From: Lysobacter capsici
GTDB lineage: Bacteria; Pseudomonadota; Gammaproteobacteria; Xanthomonadales; Xanthomonadaceae
NCBI RefSeq assembly: GCF_014779555.2
Contig: NZ_CP094357.1
Location: forward strand, 3,596,001-3,660,000
Length of the DNA: 64,000 nucleotides
Direction of reading: 5' to 3'
The position numbers and the translations under genes are program-made. The notes beneath the pieces are model-generated. The model was not told the origin of the DNA and did no database searches. It saw nothing but the letters and a program-made list of their open reading frames with translations. Positions 63,471 through 64,000 of the stretch are shown one piece after another; within the stretch, counting starts at the first letter, position 1; the number at the start of each line of letters is the position of its first letter.

Positions 63471-64000
63471 GTGGCTTTGACTCAGATCACCCCCTTCATC
63501 GGTGCCGAGTTCACCGGTTTGACCTATGAAGACTTCCAGCAACCCGAGCTGTGGAACCAGTTCGTCGAGCAACTGCACCAGCGCGAACTGGTGGTGGTGC
63601 GCAGCATCGCGCTGACGCCGCAGCAGCAGCTCGAACTGGCCGCGCGGCTGGGCCGGCCGATTCCGTTCGTGCTGGACAAATACCGCCATCCCGAGTTCGA
63701 GGAGATCATGATTTCCTCCAACGAGGTGCGCGACAACAAGCCGATCGGCATCGCACGGGTCGGCAATTTCTGGCATCAGGATTCCTCGTTCGTCGCCAAT
63801 CCGGCGCCGTACACCCTGCTGCACGGGATCAAGGTGCCCAGCGACAGCGGCCACACCCTGTTCGCCAATGCGGCCGATGTCTACGATCGCCTGCCCGAGG
63901 AATGGAAGAAGCGGATCGAGGGACGCAAGGCGCTGCATACGGTGTCCAAACGGCTGCGCATCCAGGCCGAGCATGTCGGCCTGTCGGTCGCCGAGTTCAA
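63471..64000 (+). CDS. TauD/TfdA-family Fe(II)/2-oxoglutarate dioxygenase, partial at window end
   Basis: The gene starts at GTG 63471 after aaggag (63458-63463) and runs past the window edge with the frame still open (about 176 codons seen). Residues about 100-106 include WHQDSSF, the HxD half of the iron facial triad; the distal His would be in the missing part. FIGAEFTGLTYEDF at the N-terminus and LHGIKVPSDSGHTLFAN are typical of TauD. It is almost certainly co-transcribed with the ALA-synthase-like gene and probably hydroxylates or desaturates its product. Confidence 0.85.
   Translation, partial: MALTQITPFIGAEFTGLTYEDFQQPELWNQFVEQLHQRELVVVRSIALTPQQQLELAARLGRPIPFVLDKYRHPEFEEIMISSNEVRDNKPIGIARVGNFWHQDSSFVANPAPYTLLHGIKVPSDSGHTLFANAADVYDRLPEEWKKRIEGRKALHTVSKRLRIQAEHVGLSVAEF

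Overview
The window is high-GC chromosomal DNA from a Xanthomonadaceae bacterium, most likely Lysobacter. This is inferred from an alpha-lytic-type S1E protease with its pro-region, a type IV secretion effector ending in what looks like the Xanthomonas XVIPCD secretion domain, a small XAC0095-like protein, and many gammaproteobacterial palindromic repeats in short intergenic spaces. No rRNA, tRNA or CRISPR array was seen. The last gene runs off the right edge.

Layout. 1-5.7 kb: secreted protease, then a lipoprotein/effector/lipoprotein block that looks like a contact-dependent killing effector with its immunity protein. 5.7-11.1 kb: a visibly AT-richer minus-strand island encoding a membrane protein resembling abortive-infection proteins, a DUF262 (GmrSD-like) protein, a TPR protein and a Ser/Thr kinase; this is the best candidate for an undescribed defence-type system. 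11.5-16.2 kb: DUF3228 protein and fused acyl-CoA mutase IcmF, which carries an in-frame insertion of a palindromic repeat element. 16.8-29.3 kb: leucine dehydrogenase, alpha carbonic anhydrase, isovaleryl-CoA dehydrogenase, an S8 autotransporter, a thiolase, two alanine-rich lipoproteins and the methylcrotonyl-CoA carboxylase beta subunit. 29.3-34.3 kb: HscC-type Hsp70 translationally coupled to three tandem J-like membrane proteins. 34.6-39.2 kb: bactofilin operon, a 211-bp tandem repeat, and a Feo iron-uptake operon. 39.3-48.9 kb: the rest of the leucine (liu) pathway (hydratase, carboxylase alpha, HMG-CoA lyase) interleaved with three related lipoproteins and followed by a PAS-GGDEF-EAL protein. 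49.4-61.1 kb: a run of accessory genes, including a putative enterotoxin-type ADP-ribosyltransferase, two DUF1801 proteins with histone-H1-like tails, a DUF899 protein, a beta-propeller with its probable regulator, a secreted 20-residue-repeat protein and a c-type cytochrome. 62.2-64 kb: an ALA-synthase-like enzyme followed by a TauD-type dioxygenase, probably the start of a biosynthetic operon.

How the genes work together. Leucine dehydrogenase, liuA, liuB/liuD, liuC and liuE together cover leucine to acetoacetate plus acetyl-CoA, except the branched-chain keto-acid dehydrogenase, which is not here. All are on the plus strand but are scattered over about 28 kb with unrelated genes between them. 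IcmF and the thiolase fit the same branched-chain/short-chain acyl-CoA metabolism. Feo genes lie behind a Fur-like box. Hsp70 and its three J-like partners form a single translationally coupled unit. Functions are assigned from motifs read by eye; no database search was run.
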